A DNA stretch of 15,583 nucleotides from Litorimonas sp039962885 (GTDB taxonomy: Bacteria > Pseudomonadota > Alphaproteobacteria > Caulobacterales > Maricaulaceae), in assembly GCA_039962885.1 (NCBI GenBank), contig JBDVGI010000256.1, positions 1-15,583 of the forward strand, written 5' to 3'. Positions 1 to 5,961 of the stretch are shown piece after piece. Numbering within the stretch: position 1 is the stretch's first letter; every line of letters starts with the position of its first letter. The position numbers and the translations under genes were made by a program. The notes under the pieces were generated by a model that did not search any database, was not told where the DNA came from, and worked only from the letters and a program-made list of their open reading frames with translations.

Positions 1-786
1 GAAAAGCATCACCACGAAGTCGCCCCTGCCCAGCACGAGCTTGGCATGCAGTTCGACACATTGCTGCAAATGGGGGATAACATGCAGCTTTATAAATATA
101 TCGTTCATAACGTCGCCCATGCTTATGGCAAAACAGCGACATTCATGCCCAAACCGATGTGGAATGATAATGGCACAGGCATGCATGTTCACATGTCAAT
201 CTGGAAAGATGGCAAACCAACATTTGCAGGCGATGAATATGCAGGTTTATCTCAAAGCTGTCTGCATTATATCGGCGGCATCATTAAGCATTCCAAAGCT
301 ATTAACGCTTTTGCCAATGCATCTACAAATTCCTATAAGCGTTTAGTTCCAGGCTTTGAAGCTCCCGTTATGCTCGCTTATTCGTCTCGTAACCGCTCGG
401 CCTCTATCCGTATTCCGTGGACAGCTTCGCCCAATGGCAAGCGTCTTGAAGTGCGCTACCCTGACCCAGCGGGCAATCCGTATTTAACCTACACAGCACT
501 GCTTATGGCCGGTCTTGACGGGATTAAAAACAAAATCCACCCAGGCGATCCGATGGACATTGACCTATATGAGCTATCCCCTGCAGAAGCATCAGAAATC
601 CCGCAAGTTGCTGGGTCGCTTCGCGAAGCCCTCGGCGCTCTCGACGGCGACCGCGGCTTCCTCAAAGCGGGCGGCGTGTTTGATGATGACCAAATCGACG
701 CTTATATCGACTTGAAGATGGAAGAAGTTCACCGCATGAATATGCATCCTCATCCCGTCGAATTTGACATGTATTACAAGTGCTAG
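1..786 (+). CDS. glnA: Glutamine synthetase type I (GlnA), 3' part only
   Basis: Catalyses ATP-dependent condensation of ammonia with glutamate to glutamine in the cytoplasm. The window begins inside the gene in frame 1; the first codons read EKHHHEVAPAQHELG, the nucleotide/metal-binding stretch of GlnA that precedes the first in-frame ATG at 46, so that ATG is not the start. Further signatures are NVAHAYGKTATFMPKP, GTGMHVHMSIW, the ammonium/ATP-site segment NRSASIRIP, and the C-terminal PHPVEFDMYY. A tyrosine in the context DLYELS (codon 568-570) aligns with the adenylylated Tyr397 of E. coli GlnA, so control by GlnE-type adenylylation is likely (inference). About 260 of the usual ~470 residues are present. 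The stop is TAG, and a strong terminator follows at once. Identification is very secure. Confidence 0.97.
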   Translation, partial: EKHHHEVAPAQHELGMQFDTLLQMGDNMQLYKYIVHNVAHAYGKTATFMPKPMWNDNGTGMHVHMSIWKDGKPTFAGDEYAGLSQSCLHYIGGIIKHSKAINAFANASTNSYKRLVPGFEAPVMLAYSSRNRSASIRIPWTASPNGKRLEVRYPDPAGNPYLTYTALLMAGLDGIKNKIHPGDPMDIDLYELSPAEASEIPQVAGSLREALGALDGDRGFLKAGGVFDDDQIDAYIDLKMEEVHRMNMHPHPVEFDMYYKC

Positions 787-808
787 TCCGCACTTAGAGC
801 TAAATTGC

Positions 809-846
809 AAAGCCGTCTCTTGGTTTCAAGAGGCGGCTTTTTTATT
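809..846 (+). terminator. Rho-independent terminator of glnA
   Basis: A long hairpin with left arm 810-822 and right arm 827-839 (about 12 pairs, loop GTTT) is followed by a T-run. It lies 23 bases past the glnA stop codon and has the form of a strong intrinsic terminator. Confidence 0.92.
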
Positions 847-970
847 GGCGATAGACACTTTATTAGAAATAGAAACGGAACATTATTCGCGCCTTATTAT
901 ACGCGCAGCGCAGCGGTTCATATAAATAGTCTCTTGCGTAACTATTCAGTAAATCACATATCTTTCACGC

Positions 971-1000
971 ACAAAAAAGGGCCATACGGCCCTTTTGTTT
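971..1000 (-). terminator. Terminator of yebC (probably works in both directions)
   Basis: The hairpin GGGCC-ATAC-GGCCC (979-983 with 988-992) is extended by an A-run on one side and a T-run on the other. Read on the minus strand it lies about 25 bases past the yebC stop and ends in TTTTTT, so it serves yebC. On the plus strand it also ends in TTTTG and could back up the glnA terminator. The 787-1022 gap between the two convergent genes holds these two terminators and, between them, nothing I can identify. Confidence 0.85.
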
Positions 1001-1022
1001 TAGTCAGCCCTGATTTCGAACT

Positions 1023-1796
1023 TTACTCTTCCAGTGCCGATAAGGCAGCTTCGCTCATGTCGAAATTATGAAATACGCTCGACACATCATCGCAATCATC
1101 AAGCGCATCTTGCAGACGCATGACAGCTGCCGCTTGGTCAGGATTATCAATATCATTCTGGCCTTTCCAAACCAAATTGACAGATTTAGCCTCGCCAAAA
1201 TTTTTCTCTAGTTCGGATGCTACCGTGCCAAGATCATCGCGGGCTGTCCAAACCGTATGAACAGGTTCATATTCATCCCATTGGTCGTCAGAGGCCGCAT
1301 CCGTTTCGCAATCATCTGCGCCGGCTTCAATAGCTGCCTCCATCATGCCGTCTTCATCTGCGACCTCTAGAGGATATTCAATTTTACCCATTTGATCGAA
1401 CATGAACGCAACAGAGCCTGTTTCGCCAAGCGCCCCGCCATTTTTAGAAAAGGCCGTGCGCACTGCCATCGCTGCGCGGTTTTTATTATCTGTGCTAGCC
1501 TCAACAATAAAGCCAATCCCGCCAGGGCCAAAACCTTCATAGCGAATTTCTTCATAGTCCGCCCCGTCGCCGCCCGCGCCTTTATCAACGGCGCGTTTGA
1601 TATTATCTTTAGGCATAGACTGACCTTTGGCATTGGCAATGGCCAGCCGCAGGCGCGGGTTCATGTCAGGATCAGGGCCACCAATTTTCGAGGCGATTGC
1701 AATATCTTTTGCAAGCTTTGAAAATAATTTAGAACGGATTTTATCCTGCCGACCTTTGCGGTGTTGGATATTGGCCCATTTTGAGTGACCTGCCAT
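1023..1796 (-). CDS. yebC: YebC/PmpR-family protein (TACO1 family)
   Basis: This 257-residue protein begins MAGHSKWANIQHRKG, the hallmark N-terminus of the YebC/TACO1 family. Further family segments are NAKGQSMPKDNIKRA, YEGFGPGGI and the NKNRAA stretch near residue 106. The family was long annotated as transcriptional regulators; more recent work links members to relief of ribosome stalling, as with mitochondrial TACO1. A cytoplasmic role is expected either way. The start at 1796 is supported by an AGAGG ribosome-binding site about 8 bases upstream on the minus strand. The C-terminal third is rich in Asp and Glu, which is usual for the family. A terminator lies just downstream. Length is close to the usual 240-250. 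Family assignment is very secure; the exact role in this organism is not. Confidence 0.96.
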   Translation of the reverse strand: MAGHSKWANIQHRKGRQDKIRSKLFSKLAKDIAIASKIGGPDPDMNPRLRLAIANAKGQSMPKDNIKRAVDKGAGGDGADYEEIRYEGFGPGGIGFIVEASTDNKNRAAMAVRTAFSKNGGALGETGSVAFMFDQMGKIEYPLEVADEDGMMEAAIEAGADDCETDAASDDQWDEYEPVHTVWTARDDLGTVASELEKNFGEAKSVNLVWKGQNDIDNPDQAAAVMRLQDALDDCDDVSSVFHNFDMSEAALSALEE

Positions 1797-1899
1797 GCGA
1801 AAACCTCTTTAAATATATAATGTGAGAGGCTTTTAAGCTAAGCGCATCAAGAGGGCAAGCGAGTAAGCATATATGCAAAAAAACAGTCTATTTCTATGA

Positions 1900-2856
1900 T
1901 TATGGCAAGGGTTGTAAATTGATAATTTCACGGTGTTGATTCTGCTGAATTTTAAATCCAAAAGCGCTCATTTTCATCCCCATAGTTTGTTGCGCTTGAT
2001 AGCGCCAACCGTTCGGTGCAAGTTCACAGGAGGATTCCATTTCTACATTTTTGATTTTAGCAATGAGCGCAACGCGCATAGAGCGTGTCATCCAAACCTT
2101 CATATCCATCATTTGCCCGTCTGGTTTACTAAAGGTTATTTGACCATCAAGGCGTTTTAACATGCGGCGGATCATTTTCTTTTCGCTTTTAGAGGCTTCT
2201 TCTGAACTTGAATCCAAAAATAATTTCGCCATTTTTGTTAAATCAGGTTTGACTACTGCCTGTGTTGGCGTCTCTGATATGACAGTTAGCCCCTCTATGA
2301 GAGCTAATCTTTCTGTCTCGCTAAGTTCATCGTCATCATCACTCAAACTACCACACCAAAACATCTCTGCTAAATCAGATTGGCTCACATCTTCCCCCGT
2401 AAACTCAGCCAATAGGTTTTGAAATGCCTCGTCATCTGGATCGCCTGTATGAGAAATGATGTTAACGCGCGCCTGTCCTATCAATGTTGGGTTAACCTCA
2501 ATGACAGCTGAATAATTATCTAATTTAGGTTTTTTCTTTTTATCTTCACCAAGGTCAGCTTCTATCGCAATGTCTACATCTTCATCTATTACATCTGTGT
2601 TTTCAACTTCATCCGTCAGATCAGTTTCAGTGTCTGCATCACTATCACTGCCGTCGTCCTTATCATCTTTGCCAAAGACATCAATTTGAAGAGTGTATAT
2701 ATAGGGAATGGTCTCTGGCGGACGGGCGGTATTTGATATTGCTTGGCGTTTAAGAATTGAAACTATGTCTTCGGATTGTGCATATGCAGGCTGCAAACTC
2801 GCGCCTAATATAAAACTGCTCGCCAATATGATTGAAATTGGTAATGTAAGTTTCAT
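1900..2856 (-). CDS. Secreted acidic protein of unknown function
   Basis: I do not recognise this 318-residue protein. It starts with a clear Sec signal peptide: MKLTLP, a hydrophobic core to about residue 22, and likely cleavage after AYA at 26. A strongly acidic low-complexity stretch follows at about 63-105 (many Asp/Glu/Ser/Thr), then a short basic KKKK. A more ordinary folded-looking part runs from about 110 to the end. There are two cysteines in the predicted mature protein, C168 (FWCGS) and C277 (SSCEL), which could form one disulfide in the periplasm. No catalytic motif, transmembrane anchor or lipobox is visible. A purine-rich stretch (GGGGCGGG) precedes the ATG. It lies co-directionally between the TIGR00282 phosphoesterase gene (115-base gap) and yebC (103-base gap), so it may have its own promoter. 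The coding call is solid; function is unknown. Confidence 0.82.
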   Translation of the reverse strand: MKLTLPISIILASSFILGASLQPAYAQSEDIVSILKRQAISNTARPPETIPYIYTLQIDVFGKDDKDDGSDSDADTETDLTDEVENTDVIDEDVDIAIEADLGEDKKKKPKLDNYSAVIEVNPTLIGQARVNIISHTGDPDDEAFQNLLAEFTGEDVSQSDLAEMFWCGSLSDDDDELSETERLALIEGLTVISETPTQAVVKPDLTKMAKLFLDSSSEEASKSEKKMIRRMLKRLDGQITFSKPDGQMMDMKVWMTRSMRVALIAKIKNVEMESSCELAPNGWRYQAQQTMGMKMSAFGFKIQQNQHREIINLQPLP

Positions 2857-2971
2857 CGTGACCCGCCCCGTGCTTTATGTGTTTAGCTATTCAGATAGTT
2901 TGCGAGGGTCTGCGCCAGAAACCTAATTAATTATTGATAAGGTAGAATTGCGCTTTGCAGTCCATATGGGG

Positions 2972-3784
2972 TCATGGCTTTGGGATTTGTTGCGATAATT
3001 GCCCGCCAACGCGAATGGGTTCTGCCCGCAATGCCATGCCGCGCGCATCAGTTTCAACATATACGCCGCATAATGTCCCCGCGCCGCTGGCGGGTTCAAA
3101 CCGTCCGCCGCGCATACGTGTTGTAAAGCGCCGCAAAGGTTCCTCTTTCTCCATACCGATGATAGAATTATAATCTCCGCACATGCCAGCATCGGTTTGG
3201 TAGGCCGTACCATTAGGCAAGATACGTGTATCAGCCGTTGGGACATGTTGATGCGTGCCAACAACCAAACTAGCGCGACCATCGCAGAAATAACCCATTG
3301 CGTTTTTCTCGCTTGTGGCTTCGGCATGCATATCCACAAGGACGGCGTCGGCCACGTCGCCTAATGGCGCAGCGGATAATTCGCGCTCCACGCCAATAAA
3401 TGGATCATCCAGCGCATCCATAAAGACGCGGCCATGTACGTTAATCACTAGCAAATTAAATCCCTTAATATTGTATAGACCCGCCCCGCGTCCTGGCACT
3501 TGACCTTGAGGATAATTACAAGGACGCAGCAAACGCGGCTCGTTTTCGATCAAACTAATTCCTTGGGCTTGATCAAAACTATGATTGCCAAGGGTGAGAA
3601 CATCGGCGCCTGCATCAAATAGTTCTTGCGCGGTGGCCTTAGTAATTCCAAACCCGCCCGCAGCGTTTTCAGCATTAATGACAACGGCGTCGAGGCCAAG
3701 CTCAGCGCGTAAGTGCGGCAGATGTGCACTCACAGCTCTACGGCCCGAGCGGCCAACGACATCTCCGAAAAAGGCAATTTTCAT
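2972..3784 (-). CDS. TIGR00282/YmdB-family metallophosphoesterase
   Basis: This 270-residue protein belongs to the calcineurin-like TIGR00282 family. Bacillus YmdB in this family is a 2',3'-cyclic-nucleotide phosphodiesterase with two metal ions. The metal ligands are all in place: FGDVVGRSGR with D8, INAEN at 36-40 with E39 and N40, LGNHSFD with N67 and H68, DMHAEATSEK with H153, and GTHQHVPTAD with H178 and H180. No signal peptide is seen, so it should act in the cytoplasm. Its ATG overlaps the stop of the cyclo-ligase gene by four bases (ATGA), implying translational coupling. The usual Trp after GNH is Phe here (GNHSFD), a conservative change near the active site. Family assignment is secure; the natural substrate in alphaproteobacteria is unclear. 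Confidence 0.93.
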   Translation of the reverse strand: MKIAFFGDVVGRSGRRAVSAHLPHLRAELGLDAVVINAENAAGGFGITKATAQELFDAGADVLTLGNHSFDQAQGISLIENEPRLLRPCNYPQGQVPGRGAGLYNIKGFNLLVINVHGRVFMDALDDPFIGVERELSAAPLGDVADAVLVDMHAEATSEKNAMGYFCDGRASLVVGTHQHVPTADTRILPNGTAYQTDAGMCGDYNSIIGMEKEEPLRRFTTRMRGGRFEPASGAGTLCGVYVETDARGMALRAEPIRVGGQLSQQIPKP

Positions 3785-4365
3785 GTGAACTTTCTAAAAT
3801 ATTGTTCTGTCAGAATTCCGTCGAGCGTTTGGTCATATTGATCTACGGGAATATTTGATGTCTGTTGCCCAGCATAGGCCACGCCGCAAGCAAAAACTTT
3901 GTATCCAAGGGATTTAGATGTGCGCATTTTCGCGATTGTTCTGTCATAAAACCCGCCGCCATAACCAAGACGTTGGCCTTGCGGCGTAAACGCTAAGAGC
4001 GGCACAAACACAAGGTCTGGCATAATCTCTGGCTTACCAGAAAACGGCTCTCGCGTGTCATAAACGCCAGTCTTTAAGTCCTCGCCAAATTCCCACTGCC
4101 GAAAGATAAGCGGGTCACCAGCAGGCGGCGTGCACGGCAACACAAGCTTATGTCCTGCCTTTTGCAACGCGTCCAATAGCGGTACAATGTCTATCTCCCC
4201 CGCCAAAGGCCAAAAACCCGCGGTAACAGCGTTTGGGAATTCACCGAAAGGGAAATGCGTGATGACTTTCTCCGCGGCATTCGGAACATAAATTGACTTA
4301 CGTATAGTTTTCGCGGCCAGACGGGCACGTTTTTTGTCTATATCCATACGGGACTTTACGGTCAT
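3781..4365 (-). CDS. 5-formyltetrahydrofolate cyclo-ligase
   Basis: Converts 5-formyl-THF to 5,10-methenyl-THF using ATP, returning stored folate to one-carbon metabolism in the cytoplasm (5-FTHF cyclo-ligase, also called MTHFS, YgfA or Fau). The 194-residue length is normal. Visible signatures are the basic N-terminal helix (DKKRARLAAKTIRKS), the FWPLAGEID segment (51-59), and the nucleotide-binding LGYGGGFYDR at 133-142, followed by the C-terminal VDQYDQTLDGILTE. The start is uncertain: ATG at 4365 gives six extra residues over a second ATG at 4347, and neither has a strong ribosome-binding site. The stop codon overlaps the ATG of the phosphoesterase gene. Close linkage to ssrS and zapA is the classical proteobacterial arrangement, interrupted here by the opposite-strand gene at 4489-4944. 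Confidence 0.94.
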   Translation of the reverse strand: MTVKSRMDIDKKRARLAAKTIRKSIYVPNAAEKVITHFPFGEFPNAVTAGFWPLAGEIDIVPLLDALQKAGHKLVLPCTPPAGDPLIFRQWEFGEDLKTGVYDTREPFSGKPEIMPDLVFVPLLAFTPQGQRLGYGGGFYDRTIAKMRTSKSLGYKVFACGVAYAGQQTSNIPVDQYDQTLDGILTEQYFRKFT

Positions 4366-4429
4366 AATATGCGCGGCTTAGCTTATCCTGAGAAGAAATG
4401 AAAGCGGCCAACCCCATCATATGAACACT

Positions 4430-4458
4430 CGACAAAGTTGATATTTTCAATCTATGTT
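4430..4458 (+). promoter_or_regulatory. Possible sigma-70 promoter of the 4489 gene
   Basis: TCGACA (4430-4435) and TATGTT (4453-4458) are separated by 17 bases, and the -10 element lies about 30 bases before the ATG at 4489. The match is only moderate. Support comes mainly from position: this gene is alone on its strand and needs its own promoter. Confidence 0.35.
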
Positions 4459-4488
4459 AGATAAAGACCGTTCAAAAAGAAGATCGAT

Positions 4489-4944
4489 ATGAAAACTATA
4501 ATAATGTCCGCAGTATTTATATTCGCTTCAGTTTTTAATGCCCATGCCGATGATGCACTGGATTGGGCCAATGGCGCTTGGGGGATCGATGTAGAAGATA
4601 TTCCAGAAGGTTTAGACGCAGCCGCGATAGATGAATTACGTAACTGCCATAAATCTCCCGTTATCATCACAACAGATCGCAAAACACTGCGCTATAAGGC
4701 TGTGCATACGGGCGAAGATGATTATACGGCTAAATCACCAATTTTGGCAGTTGAGAAACAATGGATTAGTCTACGTTACGATGGCGAGGACAGAGTTATG
4801 AAAAACGGAGACACCGCAATCTGGCATATGTTCTTCATAAATCCTGATAAGTTTTATTGGATAGTTGGTCCCGGCATCCAAGAAGGGGAGCGCGATGGCG
4901 TTGTGCCTATGGCGCGCGTACGGTGCCAAAGCGCAAGCGTCTAA
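4489..4944 (+). CDS. Small secreted protein of unknown function
   Basis: I do not recognise this 151-residue protein. It has a good Sec signal peptide (MKTIIMSAVF, then a hydrophobic core, with likely cleavage after AHA at 20), giving a mature periplasmic protein of about 131 residues. The mature part starts with a Trp-containing segment (DWANGAWGID). It has only two cysteines, C53 and C146, which could form a disulfide joining its ends. No lipobox, enzyme motif or membrane anchor is visible. An AGAAGA ribosome-binding site lies upstream of the ATG. It is read on the plus strand inside a block that is otherwise minus-strand, between ssrS and the cyclo-ligase gene. Its stop codon lies tail-to-tail with the 3' end of ssrS. 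It is a real gene by signal peptide, ribosome-binding site and absence of a competing ORF; function is unknown. Confidence 0.8.
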   Translation: MKTIIMSAVFIFASVFNAHADDALDWANGAWGIDVEDIPEGLDAAAIDELRNCHKSPVIITTDRKTLRYKAVHTGEDDYTAKSPILAVEKQWISLRYDGEDRVMKNGDTAIWHMFFINPDKFYWIVGPGIQEGERDGVVPMARVRCQSASV

Positions 4945-4954
4945 AGATAGCTCG

Positions 4955-4980
4955 CAAATAAAATGTGGCGGCCCCACATA
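4955..4980 (-). terminator. Terminator at the 3' end of 6S RNA
   Basis: The stem ATGTGG/CCACAT (4963-4968 with 4974-4979, loop of five) is followed on the minus strand by TTTATTTG. The T-run is on the minus-strand side only, which fits an end point for ssrS and is one argument for the strand of that RNA. On the plus strand no T-run follows, so it would be a poor stop for the convergent gene at 4489-4944. Confidence 0.75.
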
Positions 4981-5129
4981 AAGTCCGTGGAGGCTTAAGA
5001 ATCCTCGTGAACCAAGAGTTCAAGTGGGTATCGGAATTAAACAGACCACGATCTGCACAGAGCCAACTCCCGAGGAGTATATTAAGGTCCGGTGGATTAG
5101 TGCCTCTCACGCAACCCGCAGTGACCGCC
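4967..5129 (-). ncRNA. ssrS: 6S RNA (ssrS), regulator of RNA polymerase
   Basis: 6S RNA binds sigma-70 RNA polymerase by mimicking an open promoter. Here a 163-base non-coding stretch just downstream of zapA folds as one long interrupted hairpin. Pairings are GGCGG/CCGCC at the ends, 5102-5111 with 4986-4994 (nine pairs, one bulged base), CTTAA/TTAAG and CCTCG/CGAGG flanking internal bubbles, 5065-5070 with 5033-5038, and an apical hairpin at 5042-5055. A small side hairpin around GAACTCTTGGTTC recalls the one on the 3' side of the E. coli central bubble. Minus strand is chosen because two arms contain G-U pairs that become A-C mismatches on the plus strand, the terminator T-run is on the minus side, and zapA-ssrS-cyclo-ligase is the classical order. 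Exact ends are estimates. The outer GGCGG/CCGCC pairing competes with the terminator hairpin. Confidence 0.8.
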
Positions 5130-5130
5130 A

Positions 5131-5145
5131 AGGCCTATTTGGCCT
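5131..5145 (-). other. Short hairpin between zapA and ssrS
   Basis: AGGCC and GGCCT (5131-5135 with 5141-5145) form a five-pair hairpin with a five-base loop, directly before the estimated 5' end of 6S RNA. No T-run follows, so it is not an intrinsic terminator. It may mark a processing site or be the base of a longer 6S precursor (inference). Confidence 0.35.
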
Positions 5146-5167
5146 GTGCAGCAGCGTTTAGCAAGCC

Positions 5168-5530
5168 TTATTGCGCGTCCAGTTTTGCCGCAAGCTGTTC
5201 AACACGCAGCGCAGCACTCATTAAATCTTTTACCGCGCGGCTTTCCGTGTGCCCCAAAGCCGCAGTGACTTGGTTGTTTTCTTTGCGTAGATCGCCAATA
5301 CGTTCATCAACTACGCTTTCTATATTCACATTCGCATCTTCAAGCTCGTCAAGCATAGTAATTCCCGCCATCACCAATAGGCGAACATCGCCGATTTGGC
5401 CAAATTGGTTTGCCATCATATTGACGCGGTCATCAAGTTTTTGGCCTAGCCGCATAAGGCGTTCTTCTTCGCCATCCTCACAGCCCATGGAATATTTGCG
5501 GCCATTAATATTTAAGCTTACTTTCCCCAT
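5168..5530 (-). CDS. zapA: Cell division protein ZapA
   Basis: ZapA is a small cytoplasmic protein that binds and cross-links FtsZ filaments at the division site. This 120-residue protein has the family layout: an N-terminal beta-rich head (KVSLNINGRKYSMGCEDGEE) in which the GRKY and C-E-x-GEE-type residues are typical, a helix with LGQKLDDRV, then a long C-terminal coiled coil. The IGDVRLLVMAG segment in the middle is highly characteristic. The start at 5530 is supported by a GGGAG ribosome-binding site at the right distance, lying within the end of the upstream DUF4164 gene. Only three bases separate the two genes, so they are cotranscribed. ssrS follows directly downstream on the same strand. 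Confidence 0.94.
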   Translation of the reverse strand: MGKVSLNINGRKYSMGCEDGEEERLMRLGQKLDDRVNMMANQFGQIGDVRLLVMAGITMLDELEDANVNIESVVDERIGDLRKENNQVTAALGHTESRAVKDLMSAALRVEQLAAKLDAQ

Positions 5531-5533
5531 GAT

Positions 5534-5833
5534 CTAAGCTCCCTTTTCTAGCGCGCGCTGCACATCTGCGATCACGCGGTCTAGCTCTTGCGTGGTGACA
5601 TCAGCCAAACGGTTAAACTCGGCTTCGCGGGCCATATATTTCTCATTTTGAGACTTAGCCACATCAAGTTCTGTAGCAAGGCGGGATCTATCTTCGGTAA
5701 AAGCCTGCGAATCAACCGCCGTTTTTTCCAGTCGAGCCACTTTGGATAGTAAAGGCGAAAGGGACCCTTCTAGTCCCGCTAATGCCCGTTCCAATCGCTT
5801 GGCAGCGTTCGCCATGTCAGCGCTGTCAGTCAT
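5534..5833 (-). CDS. DUF4164 small coiled-coil protein
   Basis: This 99-residue cytoplasmic protein is almost wholly heptad-like: runs such as KRLERALAGLEGSL, KVARLEKTA and EAEFNRLADVTTQELDRVI suggest a continuous coiled coil. It has no signal peptide or membrane segment. Position and character match the DUF4164 proteins found immediately upstream of zapA in many alphaproteobacteria; a role in division-ring assembly with ZapA, like that of ZapB in E. coli, is inference. A GGGAG motif about 13 bases before the ATG may be its ribosome-binding site. It is the first gene of the minus-strand run and is divergent from gap, so the 5834-5961 gap must hold promoters for both directions. Confidence 0.8.
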   Translation of the reverse strand: MTDSADMANAAKRLERALAGLEGSLSPLLSKVARLEKTAVDSQAFTEDRSRLATELDVAKSQNEKYMAREAEFNRLADVTTQELDRVIADVQRALEKGA

Positions 5834-5904
5834 AATATTTTATCGCACTCCCATATTTATTGTATAGAATGGCCTAAGAATTGCTATTTAACAACCAAAT
5901 TTTA

Positions 5905-5933
5905 TTGACTCGCGAAAGGCATTTCGCCAATGC
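5905..5933 (+). promoter_or_regulatory. Inverted repeat and -35-like element before gap
   Basis: A perfect inverted repeat GCGAAA-GGCA-TTTCGC (5912-5927) lies immediately after a TTGACT -35-like hexamer (5905-5910), 35 bases before the gap start. No convincing -10 is seen at the normal spacing (CCAATG). The repeat could be an operator for a repressor of the glycolytic operon, or a hairpin in its leader; the sequence alone does not decide. Confidence 0.4.
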
Positions 5934-5961
5934 GGGCTCAAAACAACGGAAAACAACATCC

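Noticed and set aside
805..1071. 88-codon plus-strand ORF between glnA and yebC
   Set aside because: It runs through both terminators and into the end of yebC, has no ribosome-binding site and its translation looks like no protein; the interval is explained by two convergent terminators.
5000..5027. 6S RNA on the plus strand, suggested by GAACCAAGAGTTC resembling the E. coli 6S side hairpin
   Set aside because: The element is nearly palindromic, so it fits either strand. G-U pairs in two other arms, the terminator T-run and gene order all favour the minus strand.
4965..5537. 190-codon plus-strand ORF over ssrS and zapA
   Set aside because: It is antisense to the 6S RNA and to a clear zapA gene and has a Ser/Arg-rich shadow-type composition.
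5881..5961. N-terminal extension of GAPDH from TTG 5881
   Set aside because: Family proteins begin at the residues encoded from ATG 5962; the extension would cross the inverted repeat and promoter region.
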